Shown: positions 51,391 through 58,631 of the stretch, piece by piece
How positions within the stretch are numbered: position 1 is the stretch's first letter
How the letters are laid out: each line of letters begins with the position of its first letter
Assembly: GCF_018383905.1 (NCBI RefSeq)
Contig: NZ_JAGYWA010000001.1
Coordinates: 577,518 to 641,517 of the forward strand
DNA from: Flavobacterium branchiicola
GTDB lineage: Bacteria; Bacteroidota; Bacteroidia; Flavobacteriales; Flavobacteriaceae
Direction: 5' to 3'
Length of the DNA: 64,000 nucleotides
Translations under genes and position numbers: made by a program
Notes under the pieces: generated by a model
Seen by the model: only the letters and a program-made list of their open reading frames with translations
The model's database searches: none
What the model was told of the DNA's origin: nothing

Positions 51391-51533
51391 GTCACTGATT
51401 GTACGGATTAAACAGATTGACACAGATTTTTTTTTATAAAATCTCAGTCTATTGGTAAAGTTTAATTCATAGTTTAAAGAATTACAAAGATAAAAACCAG
51501 CGTTAATCCATTTAATCCGTACAATCTGTGGCC
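51391..51533. repeat. Long inverted repeat of GATTGTACGGATTAAA type
   Basis: The left arm (CACTGATTGTACGGATTAAA, from 51392) and the right arm (TTTAATCCGTACAATCTGTG, to about 51530) are near-perfect complements across about 90 bases. It follows the stop codon of the TonB receptor and is of the same CACAGATTAA word family as at 21225-21300. Confidence 0.7.
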
Positions 51534-51546
51534 TAAACAATATTTC

Positions 51547-54393
51547 TTAAAACTTAAAACTCAATCGTGCAAAACCAAATCTACCGTTCAATCCAAATTG
51601 AGATACTGCTCTTGAATAAGCAAACTGATTTGCGTTACTTAAATCTGTACTTGGCGCCGGAGATAAAGTTGGAGTTGTATTTGTAAAAGCCGGAGTTGCA
51701 GGATTATTTCTGTCCGGATAAACATCTCCTATATTATTAAACCCGATTGTGGCTCTAAAATGCTCGTTGATTTGATATCCTAAAGATAAATCTGTAACTA
51801 ATTTTGCGCTGTATTCCGGATGTTCGTACACAGATGAGAATCCGTCCAGATTTACATCTGTTGCTCCCGGATCTGTCACTTTACCAAAATAACTGTTTCT
51901 TAAATAAATGTCCAGTTTTTTAATACTGAAAGTCGTCATTAAGTTGGCTTTTAATTTCGGAATTGCTTCTTCTAAATATACTCTGCTTGATTCCGGGAAA
52001 AAGGAATAGATATAAGGGTCTCCACCTGCATCAATAATAGATTGCGGAACATTTAAATCTCCTACTCTTTTGGTTTCATTATAACTTAAAGCAAAATCAT
52101 TTCTAATTACAAAATCCTGAATTACATCATATTTTTGAGAAATTACCAAATCAATACCTTTTGTTTCAGAGTTGATTCCGTTGGTCCAGAATGATGCTCT
52201 TTCTACTCCTTTTGTATCAAATGCCTGCTGAAACAATGTCAAAGCTTCTCTTTGTCCATCAGATGTTGCTGCTGCAATCTGAGCATCTGTTGGTCTTGAA
52301 TACTGACCTGTTAAAACAATTCTGTCGTCGATTCTTGTAAAATAAGCATCTGTTGCAATTGTGATATTTGCTTCAGGAATTTTAAATGTAAATCCTGTAC
52401 TAATGCTTTTTGACTTTTCAGGTTTTAAATTTTCTACTCCAATACTTTTTGCTGCTTCAGAATCATTTGTAAAATAACCAACCTGATAAGGTGATCCGTT
52501 TATAAATTGTGTTGAACTTGATTCAAAATATTTTTGTTGTAATGATGGTGCTCTAAATCCCGTTTGTCCAGAAACTCTCCAGTTAATATTGTCGTTTAAT
52601 TTTAATAGAGAGGCCAATTTAAAAATGACTGTACTTCCAAAATCTGAATAATTTTCATAACGCAATGCTCCGTTTACAAGCCATTTTTCGGTTGCATTTA
52701 ACTCTAAATCAACATAAGCTGCACCACTTTTTCTGTCTTTCTCTTTTGCATCTGAAGGCTGAAATCCTGAAAATCCTTGCGCTCCTGCTCCACGTTTGTT
52801 TCCGAAAAAGTCAGTCACAATTAAAGGAGAATTACTTGGCAGAATTCCTGAAACGAAATTTCCATTTACATCATACAATCCGTAAGAAGCTTCTTCACCA
52901 GCTTTTATCTGATAATTTTCATATCTGAATTCACCTCCAAAAGCAACATTCAAACCGGAAAGAACATCATACTTTCGGCTAAAGTCTAAATTGGTTGTAC
53001 TTTGTAGGAATGAAACTTTTCCGGCATCAAAACTAAAAGGAGAATTGGTTCCCAAAGTGGCATTAATAGTATTGTTGACATCATACTTAAAAGAGTTTGT
53101 TCCGAGGTTTGTACTCAAATCGGTATCAAAACCAAATAATTCTGTGTTAACACCTACTGCAGCAGAAGCATCTAAGATATCTGATTGAATTTCCGGTAAA
53201 AATCCGTTTTCATAAACCTGAGTAAAAGTTCCTGAACCGTTTGGCAGTCTGTTAAAAGCATACGATTTACCATTTCTGTACGATACGCCACCAAAAGAAT
53301 ACAAAGATGTAGTTTCTGTTAAAGGATATTTTGCATTATAATACGCTTGTCCAGAAGCCAGTTCTGACTGACCAACGCTCATATTATAATCACTTCTTTC
53401 CTGTCCTCTGTAAGCCAACTCATTATTGGTAACATCAAAATTTAATGCCGTTTGCATTTGCGTAAGCGTTGTAGCTCCGGCGATTGCAGTTTGTTGTGCC
53501 GGAGTAAAATAACCTACCTGAGGCGCATATTGCTTTAATGAGGTCAGAATTTGTGCCGAGTTTGGCGTTGTGTTAATGTTACTGAACAAGGAGTTGATTT
53601 CAACACCATTTTGTGCAGCTCTGTTTTCGACAGCATTATAGGCATTAAAAATCGCATTGCTTCTAATTCCGGCTCTGCTGGTTGTTTGTCTTGTTACAGC
53701 ACTACCGGTAACGTTTAAAAAACTACCAGGTTTCCCTAATGAAGTTCCGTAATTTAAATCGACTTGTATGGTTTGTCCATCGGCTCCACCTTCAAAATTA
53801 TTTGATCCTGAAGATAAATTAGCGCCGTATTGAATTCCTCCCGAAATAAAATTGGCGTTCTTTTTAAGTACAATATTAATTACTCCTGCAATAGCATCAG
53901 AACCGTATTGTGCAGCAGCTCCATCTCTTAAAACCTCAATTCTTTCGATTGCAAAAGACGGAATAGCGTTTAAATCTGTTCCTACAGATCCTCTTCCCGG
54001 TGATCCGTTTATATTTACCAAAGCGCTTGTATGTCTTCGTTTACCGTTTACCAAAATCAAAACCTGATCGGGTCCTAAACCTCTTAACTGTGCGGGATCA
54101 ACGTGATCTGTTGCATCTGCTGTTGATGTTGCATTACTGGTAAACGAGGGTGCAACATAATTTAAAATTTGCGTTACGCTGGTTTGCGGCGCTCCTTTTG
54201 TTATTTCAGTCACGTTAAAAACATCAACCGGAACCGGTACATCTGTCTTAACTCTATTTTTACTTCTGGATCCTACAATAGTAACCTCAGACAATTCATT
54301 GTTTTTTAAAGTATCCTGTTCTTTTTTATTTTCCTGAGCTTTAATTCCCGAAAATGTCAAAAGACCTAAAAGTAGTAGTACATTTTTTTTCAT
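51547..54393 (-). CDS. TonB-dependent receptor under Met/Cys attenuation
   Basis: This 948-residue outer-membrane receptor has a signal peptide (MKKNVLLLLGLLTFSGIKAQ). The plug contains SEVTIVGSRSKNR, QVLILVNGKRRHTSALVNIN and AIERIEVLRDGAAAQYGSDA, and a large barrel ends RFGFARLSFKF. It lacks the N-terminal carboxypeptidase-like domain of most Bacteroidota receptors and resembles the NGKRRH-type iron-complex receptors. Its leader carries a Cys/Met leader peptide and terminator rather than a B12 aptamer or an evident Fur site. A sulfur-containing substrate is therefore likely, as an inference. Confidence 0.85.
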   Translation of the reverse strand: MKKNVLLLLGLLTFSGIKAQENKKEQDTLKNNELSEVTIVGSRSKNRVKTDVPVPVDVFNVTEITKGAPQTSVTQILNYVAPSFTSNATSTADATDHVDPAQLRGLGPDQVLILVNGKRRHTSALVNINGSPGRGSVGTDLNAIPSFAIERIEVLRDGAAAQYGSDAIAGVINIVLKKNANFISGGIQYGANLSSGSNNFEGGADGQTIQVDLNYGTSLGKPGSFLNVTGSAVTRQTTSRAGIRSNAIFNAYNAVENRAAQNGVEINSLFSNINTTPNSAQILTSLKQYAPQVGYFTPAQQTAIAGATTLTQMQTALNFDVTNNELAYRGQERSDYNMSVGQSELASGQAYYNAKYPLTETTSLYSFGGVSYRNGKSYAFNRLPNGSGTFTQVYENGFLPEIQSDILDASAAVGVNTELFGFDTDLSTNLGTNSFKYDVNNTINATLGTNSPFSFDAGKVSFLQSTTNLDFSRKYDVLSGLNVAFGGEFRYENYQIKAGEEASYGLYDVNGNFVSGILPSNSPLIVTDFFGNKRGAGAQGFSGFQPSDAKEKDRKSGAAYVDLELNATEKWLVNGALRYENYSDFGSTVIFKLASLLKLNDNINWRVSGQTGFRAPSLQQKYFESSSTQFINGSPYQVGYFTNDSEAAKSIGVENLKPEKSKSISTGFTFKIPEANITIATDAYFTRIDDRIVLTGQYSRPTDAQIAAATSDGQREALTLFQQAFDTKGVERASFWTNGINSETKGIDLVISQKYDVIQDFVIRNDFALSYNETKRVGDLNVPQSIIDAGGDPYIYSFFPESSRVYLEEAIPKLKANLMTTFSIKKLDIYLRNSYFGKVTDPGATDVNLDGFSSVYEHPEYSAKLVTDLSLGYQINEHFRATIGFNNIGDVYPDRNNPATPAFTNTTPTLSPAPSTDLSNANQFAYSRAVSQFGLNGRFGFARLSFKF

Positions 54394-54453
54394 TTCTTTA
54401 ACTGATTAATTAGTGTTTTTGGCTTTAAAAAAAATTATGGTATTCGATTTTGA

Positions 54454-54485
54454 ACAAAAAAAAACCTCTGCAATCTGCAGAGGTT
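54454..54485 (-). terminator. Attenuator terminator before the TonB receptor
   Basis: A perfect 10-bp stem AACCTCTGCA/TGCAGAGGTT with a 3-base loop is followed by nine T residues on the minus strand. It is 60 bases upstream of the receptor ATG. It would stop transcription before the gene unless the 5' arm is captured by GCAGAG in the leader. Confidence 0.92.
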
Positions 54486-54508
54486 CTATATGAATTTTTG
54501 AAAAAAAA

Positions 54509-54577
54509 TCACAATAGTGTCTCTGCGGAGAACTCCGGCATCTTACAAGACATCATATTGCAAATCGTTAATTTCAT
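54509..54577 (-). CDS. Cys/Met-rich leader peptide (regulatory), 22 residues
   Basis: The frame from the ATG at 54577 reads MKLTICNMMSCKMPEFSAET and ends LL before TGA. Five of the eight codons ICNMMSCKM (after Ile) are Cys or Met. Directly after them the RNA has CGGAG (54533-54537), then CTCCGCAGAG (54521-54530), then the terminator arms. CGGAG:CTCCG, GCAGAG:CTCTGC and the terminator are mutually exclusive pairings, as in classical attenuators. The predicted transcript start is only about 15 bases upstream. Confidence 0.8.
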   Translation of the reverse strand: MKLTICNMMSCKMPEFSAETLL

Positions 54578-54598
54578 TTTTTTTCTATTTTGATGAGG

Positions 54599-54629
54599 CA
54601 AATTTGCGAACTATTTTTCAATCAGCCAA
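54599..54629 (-). promoter_or_regulatory. Promoter of the attenuated TonB receptor
   Basis: TTG (54627-54629), 20 bases, then CAAATTTG (54599-54606) on the minus strand. TTCGCAAATTTG is identical to the word in the promoter at 47919. The -7 element has C for T. Confidence 0.55.
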
Positions 54630-54720
54630 ACAAAAACTAAAATAATTTCTATTACCCTATCAATTTAGTATGTTTATGTTAAATTTCTGCTTATAAAAAT
54701 AAAAAAAGTTGAACTTTAAT

Positions 54721-54749
54721 TTGCAAATCAAAATGGTTTCATACCTTTG
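54721..54749 (+). promoter_or_regulatory. metK promoter
   Basis: TTG (54721-54723), 18 bases, TACCTTTG (54742-54749): a full match to the Bacteroidota consensus. Transcription would begin near 54756, just before the aptamer. Confidence 0.8.
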
Positions 54750-54760
54750 CACCCGAATAC

Positions 54761-54857
54761 AGAGGAAAAATTTGAACTGATTGCAACCTCTTCATAATGA
54801 AATGGTTCGTTATGAGTGCTGAAACGAAATTTTCAGCAGTAAAAAATGCTAAAGCAG
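54761..54857 (+). promoter_or_regulatory. SAM-II-like riboswitch with inserted hairpins before metK
   Basis: The 5' part has P1 AGAGG (54761-54765) and CCTCT (54787-54791) around the loop AAAAATTTGAACTGATTGCA. The 3' strand is TAAAAAATGCTAAAGCAG (54840-54857), whose CAG can pair with CTG at 54777-54779. This matches the SAM-II pseudoknot (loop ATTT-AAC-G-TTGCAA, then ATAAATG-GCTAAA). Between them are two extra hairpins, TCATAA/TTATGA and TGCTGAAA/TTTCAGCA, where known examples have a short linker. The assignment rests on my recollection of the consensus. Confidence 0.7.
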
Positions 54858-54880
54858 AAACTCTTCTTTAGCCTTTTTTA
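54848..54880 (+). terminator. Hairpin overlapping the 3' strand of the metK aptamer
   Basis: GCTAAAG (54848-54854) pairs with CTTTAGC (54866-54872), followed by CTTTTTTA. The A-run before and T-run after can extend the stem. The 5' arm is the same GCTAAAG needed by the SAM-II aptamer, so ligand binding and this hairpin are mutually exclusive. Confidence 0.6.
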
Positions 54881-54931
54881 GCAATTATTTTTTCCTCGCT
54901 TAATTTAAAATTTAATCATTATTATATTATT

Positions 54932-56182
54932 ATGGCTTATTTATTTACGTCAGAATCTGTTAGTGAAGGACATCCAGACAAAGTTGCAGATCAAATTTCG
55001 GATGCATTAATTGACAACTTTTTGGCATTTGATGCTGACTCAAAAGTGGCTTGTGAGACATTAGTTACAACAGGTCAGGTAATTTTAGCAGGTGAAGTAA
55101 AATCAAATACTTATCTTGATGTACAACAAATTGCTCGCGAAGTAATCCGTAAAATTGGATATACTAAAAGTGAATATATGTTTGAAGCAAATTCTTGTGG
55201 AATTCTTTCAGCAATTCACGAGCAATCTGCAGATATTAACCAAGGTGTTGACAGAGCTAAGCCAGAAGAACAAGGTGCAGGAGATCAGGGAATGATGTTT
55301 GGTTATGCAACTAACGAAACTGAAAACTTCATGCCTTTGGCTCTTGATTTATCTCATAAATTATTACAGGAGTTAGCTATTTTAAGACGTGAAAATAAAG
55401 AAATTGCTTATTTACGTCCAGATGCTAAATCTCAGGTAACTTTAGAATATAGCGACGATAACAAACCAACTCGTATTGATGCGATTGTTATCTCTACTCA
55501 ACATGATGATTTTGATGAAGAAGCTGCAATGTTGGCTAAAATCAAAAAAGATATCGTTGAAATTTTAATTCCAAGAATTATCGCTAAAAACCCAGAGCAC
55601 GCTCATTTATTTAACGATAAAATTAACTACCATATTAACCCAACAGGAAAATTCGTTATTGGAGGACCTCACGGAGATACTGGTTTAACAGGAAGAAAAA
55701 TCATCGTTGATACTTACGGTGGAAAAGGTGCTCACGGTGGTGGTGCATTCTCTGGAAAAGATCCAAGTAAAGTAGATAGAAGTGCTGCTTATGCAACTCG
55801 TCATATCGCTAAAAACTTAGTTGCTGCTGGTGTTGCTGACGAAATCTTAGTTCAGGTTTCTTACGCTATTGGAGTTGCTCAGCCAATGGGAATTTTCATT
55901 GAAACTTACGGAACTTCTAAAGTAAACTTAACTAACGGTGAAATCGCTAAAAAAGTGGAAGCTATCTTTGATATGCGTCCTTACTTTATCGAGCAACGTT
56001 TAAAATTAAGAAATCCTATTTATAGCGAAACTGCTGCTTACGGACACATGGGACGTAAACCAGAAACTGTAACTAAAACTTTCTCTGCTCCTGGAGGAAA
56101 CGAAAAAACAGTTACTGTTGAGTTGTTTACATGGGAAAAACTTGATTTTGTTGATCAGGTAAAAGCTGCTTTCGGATTGTAA
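54932..56182 (+). CDS. metK: S-adenosylmethionine synthetase
   Basis: This 416-residue enzyme makes SAM from methionine and ATP. It begins [20 protein letters not shown] (ATP-binding His and Mg-binding Asp) and has [12 protein letters not shown], the P-loop-like [19 protein letters not shown], and [13 protein letters not shown]. The length is slightly above the usual 380-400. It has its own promoter, a SAM-II-like aptamer in the leader and a strong terminator, so it is monocistronic. It is the only plus-strand gene of the methionine region. Confidence 0.96.
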   Translation: MAYLFTSESVSEGHPDKVADQISDALIDNFLAFDADSKVACETLVTTGQVILAGEVKSNTYLDVQQIAREVIRKIGYTKSEYMFEANSCGILSAIHEQSADINQGVDRAKPEEQGAGDQGMMFGYATNETENFMPLALDLSHKLLQELAILRRENKEIAYLRPDAKSQVTLEYSDDNKPTRIDAIVISTQHDDFDEEAAMLAKIKKDIVEILIPRIIAKNPEHAHLFNDKINYHINPTGKFVIGGPHGDTGLTGRKIIVDTYGGKGAHGGGAFSGKDPSKVDRSAAYATRHIAKNLVAAGVADEILVQVSYAIGVAQPMGIFIETYGTSKVNLTNGEIAKKVEAIFDMRPYFIEQRLKLRNPIYSETAAYGHMGRKPETVTKTFSAPGGNEKTVTVELFTWEKLDFVDQVKAAFGL

Positions 56183-56203
56183 TTCAATCTGAATCTTAAA
56201 TAT

Positions 56204-56248
56204 AAAAAAGGCTGTCTAAAAATTTTAGACAGCCTTTTATTTTTGACC
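56204..56248 (+). terminator. Intrinsic terminator of metK
   Basis: The arms AAAAGGCTGTCTAAAA and TTTTAGACAGCCTTTT form a 14-16 bp stem followed by ATTTTTG. It lies about 25 bases after the metK stop. Confidence 0.9.
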
Positions 56249-56265
56249 TGTTTTATAAATTAAAT

Positions 56266-56293
56266 CTAACAGTCCTGAAGCTTCGGGACTGTT
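56266..56293 (-). terminator. Hairpin after the convergent exported-protein gene
   Basis: ACAGTCCCGAAGCTTCAGGACTGT on the minus strand (split here for length: arm ACAGTCC, arm GGACTGT) is followed by a weak T-rich stretch. It lies about 12 bases past the stop codon of the gene at 56305. Confidence 0.55.
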
Positions 56294-56304
56294 GGTTTTG
56301 TATT

Positions 56305-58539
56305 TTAATATGTTCCGTTTTGCATTTTTGATAACGTTTCTTTCATTTCGTTTGCCGTTTCTTCATCTACTTCCGGAGTCAAATACTTTACTGCCAACGT
56401 TTGTGTTGCAATCGCTTTTTCCTTTTGTCCGTCTTTATAATATAATTGTGCCAACGTATCAAGATAATAAGTATTGTTTTTGGTTACAACTAAACTGTAT
56501 TCAGACCATTTAATCGCATCTTTAATAAAGTTGGCATTTTCAGGTTTTACAACAACCGTCCATGCAGCCGAATTACATATATTAGAATGATATTCTTTAA
56601 ATGAATTCCATCCGTTATAAGAATAATCAGAATTTGAATCTAATGTAGAAAAAATACTGTCTAACTTTTCAATTGGACTTGCAGAAGCTAAGTTTGCATC
56701 AAAGTAAATATTGAATTCTCTTAACATATCTGTGTACGATCCTTCTTTATTCTCTGCTCCGTCTAAATTAGAGAAATAATTTCGGTACGATTCAAAATTT
56801 CCTTTTCCGGAAGCAATGATCTTTTTGTAAACTGAATTTACTTTGTCTTTATTAATATCTCCCGAAACTTCATCCTGATTTGCGTATAGGTTTTGTTGCA
56901 TCGCGCTGGATATTTCAGAAATTACATTTCCTACGCCATGTATTTCTCCGTCTTTGCTGTTGAATGCGGTACGATTCTTTTCAATTTCTTCTGAATGTTT
57001 CAGTAAATAATCAATCGCAAGAAAATCAGTATCGTTTAAAATTCTGTCTGTATTAAAAATCTGTTTTGTAAATCCCTGATTCTGGATTTCTTTCAAAATC
57101 GCTTCTACCAGATACATATTTGGTTTTGTATCTTTTTGGTGCGCTTCAATTAGTTTTTTCCAGGCTTGCGTTACTTCTTTTTTATCTAGACTTGATTTCG
57201 TTACAATAAATTCAGTTGTATCTGGATCGCTTAAAGTATAATCTGAATCATAATCATAAGTAGTCTCTAAAACCGACGCTTTATTAAAAGCTGCAATTAA
57301 ATCTGCATCAGTTGCTTTTTTATTTTTTAAGGTTTTATCGATTGCAATAAAAGCATCTGTTCTTAAAAGTTTACGATAAAAATCACTATAATAGCCAAAC
57401 TGATACTGTTTATCTGCAATATTTGATTTTGCAACTGCCAATATATCTCCGCTTGCGTTTACAACAAAAGTGCTCGGATCATCCTTAATTTTATTGTTTT
57501 TTAGCCATTTTTTATCATCGGCTCCAGCCAAATAAAAATTAAAAACATCATAAAGCGGATTGTATGCATCGTACATATTGTATCCTATTTGTGTTTCCTG
57601 ATCTTTAATGAAAGTATCGAATCCTTCTTTATTTTTACTGTCAACTGCAACGACTAAAAATTTTGTCTTTGCTGTTTTTGTAGCTTCAAGCGCACTTTTC
57701 AGGCTTTTTTCGATCTTTAATTTAAAGTCATATTTAGAATAACTAGAATCAACGACTGCGTAATCCACTGCTGCAACTGCACTATCAACTGCAACCGCTG
57801 CTCCAAAATCTTCATTTAACAAAGGTGCTTTCCCTGGATATGTCCAATTTGAAATAGTCTTGTTTTCAAGTGGAAGAACTCCTGATGTTGTTTCCGACTG
57901 AGAATCTTTTTCATTAACAAAAACCAATGGGTTCTTTCCTAAATGTTCCGAAATTTGCAATTTGTTCGTCTTTCTGTCAAAAAAACCGGCAATATTTAAA
58001 TCGCCCAAAACTTCAAGTTCATAACTAATTGTTACTTGAGAAACGTCTTTTGGGAGTGCATATTTACATACATTACTTTGTCCTGTATAATCTTCATAAA
58101 CCAAATACAAAAAGTCTGTTTTTTCGATATCAAATTCTAAATCTGTATTGACCCAGTTTGGATCTACTTTGGTTCTTATATCTGATACATTCTGATACTG
58201 AACTTCTTCAGTTCCTTTTTGTGTACCAATATAAAAAGTATAATAAGAAGGATCTATAAATTTAATTTTTACCTTTTTGGCTTTTTTATTTGTTGTAAAA
58301 GAAAGATTAAAATTATTTTCAGATTTTATTTTCTTGGTAAATAGCAACGAATCTCCTTTTATCTCATATTCACCAGAATAAAAAACCAATTCATATTTAT
58401 TATCCTCTGATAAGTTTAATTTGATTTTTTGACCTTTATTGGTCGATAGATAAGTACCTTTTTCTATTCCTTTTGTCTGAGCAAAAGAAGAAAACATTAA
58501 ACAGAAAAATACGGAGAAACTCCAGATAATAGTGCGCAT
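56305..58539 (-). CDS. Large exported protein with thioredoxin-like middle and TPR-like C-terminus
   Basis: This 744-residue protein has a signal peptide (MRTIIWSFSVFFCLMFSSFAQ) and a beta-rich N-terminal domain (residues about 25-200). The middle contains KFLVVAVDSKNKEGFDTFI and WLKNNKIKDDPSTFVVNASGDILA, which resembles a thioredoxin-like fold of TlpA style but lacks a CxxC pair. The C-terminal half is helical with a TPR-like unit (YYLDTLAQLYYKDGQKEKAI). It is probably periplasmic. The function is unknown. It has a good -7 element TATCTTTG at 58571-58578. Confidence 0.6.
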   Translation of the reverse strand: MRTIIWSFSVFFCLMFSSFAQTKGIEKGTYLSTNKGQKIKLNLSEDNKYELVFYSGEYEIKGDSLLFTKKIKSENNFNLSFTTNKKAKKVKIKFIDPSYYTFYIGTQKGTEEVQYQNVSDIRTKVDPNWVNTDLEFDIEKTDFLYLVYEDYTGQSNVCKYALPKDVSQVTISYELEVLGDLNIAGFFDRKTNKLQISEHLGKNPLVFVNEKDSQSETTSGVLPLENKTISNWTYPGKAPLLNEDFGAAVAVDSAVAAVDYAVVDSSYSKYDFKLKIEKSLKSALEATKTAKTKFLVVAVDSKNKEGFDTFIKDQETQIGYNMYDAYNPLYDVFNFYLAGADDKKWLKNNKIKDDPSTFVVNASGDILAVAKSNIADKQYQFGYYSDFYRKLLRTDAFIAIDKTLKNKKATDADLIAAFNKASVLETTYDYDSDYTLSDPDTTEFIVTKSSLDKKEVTQAWKKLIEAHQKDTKPNMYLVEAILKEIQNQGFTKQIFNTDRILNDTDFLAIDYLLKHSEEIEKNRTAFNSKDGEIHGVGNVISEISSAMQQNLYANQDEVSGDINKDKVNSVYKKIIASGKGNFESYRNYFSNLDGAENKEGSYTDMLREFNIYFDANLASASPIEKLDSIFSTLDSNSDYSYNGWNSFKEYHSNICNSAAWTVVVKPENANFIKDAIKWSEYSLVVTKNNTYYLDTLAQLYYKDGQKEKAIATQTLAVKYLTPEVDEETANEMKETLSKMQNGTY

Positions 58540-58570
58540 ATTTAAGTTTTTGGTTGTTAATATTCCAGCG

Positions 58571-58578
58571 CAAAGATA
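58571..58578 (-). promoter_or_regulatory. -7 promoter element of the 744-residue protein gene
   Basis: TATCTTTG on the minus strand matches TAnnTTTG and lies 32 bases before the ATG. A TTG at the usual distance is not clear. Confidence 0.5.
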
Positions 58579-58631
58579 TTCGATTCTTATTGAAAAAGAG
58601 TATCAAAAAACCAAAAAACGTACTTAAAATA

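Larger units (their letters stand above)
51068..51546. other. Gene-free region with Met/Cys leader attenuator and a large inverted repeat
   Basis: This 479-base gap holds the attenuator terminator (51094-51128), the leader peptide (51160-51240), the promoter (51289-51319) and an inverted repeat (51391-51533) that follows the TonB receptor gene. Confidence 0.7.
54394..54931. other. Divergent regulatory region between the TonB receptor and metK
   Basis: This 538-base region has two divergent units. On the minus strand are a promoter (54599-54629), a leader peptide (54509-54577) and a terminator (54454-54485). On the plus strand are the metK promoter (54721-54749), a SAM-II-like aptamer (54761-54857) and a hairpin (54848-54880). 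Confidence 0.75.

Noticed and set aside
54797..54871. A 24-residue frame in the metK leader (MKWFVMSAETKF... ending AETLL) whose last five residues match the end of the TonB-receptor leader peptide.
   Set aside because: It coincides with the inserted hairpins and the 3' strand of the SAM-II-like aptamer, is not rich in Met or Cys, and the codons for AETLL differ at most third positions. RNA structure explains the sequence better, so I treat the match as chance.
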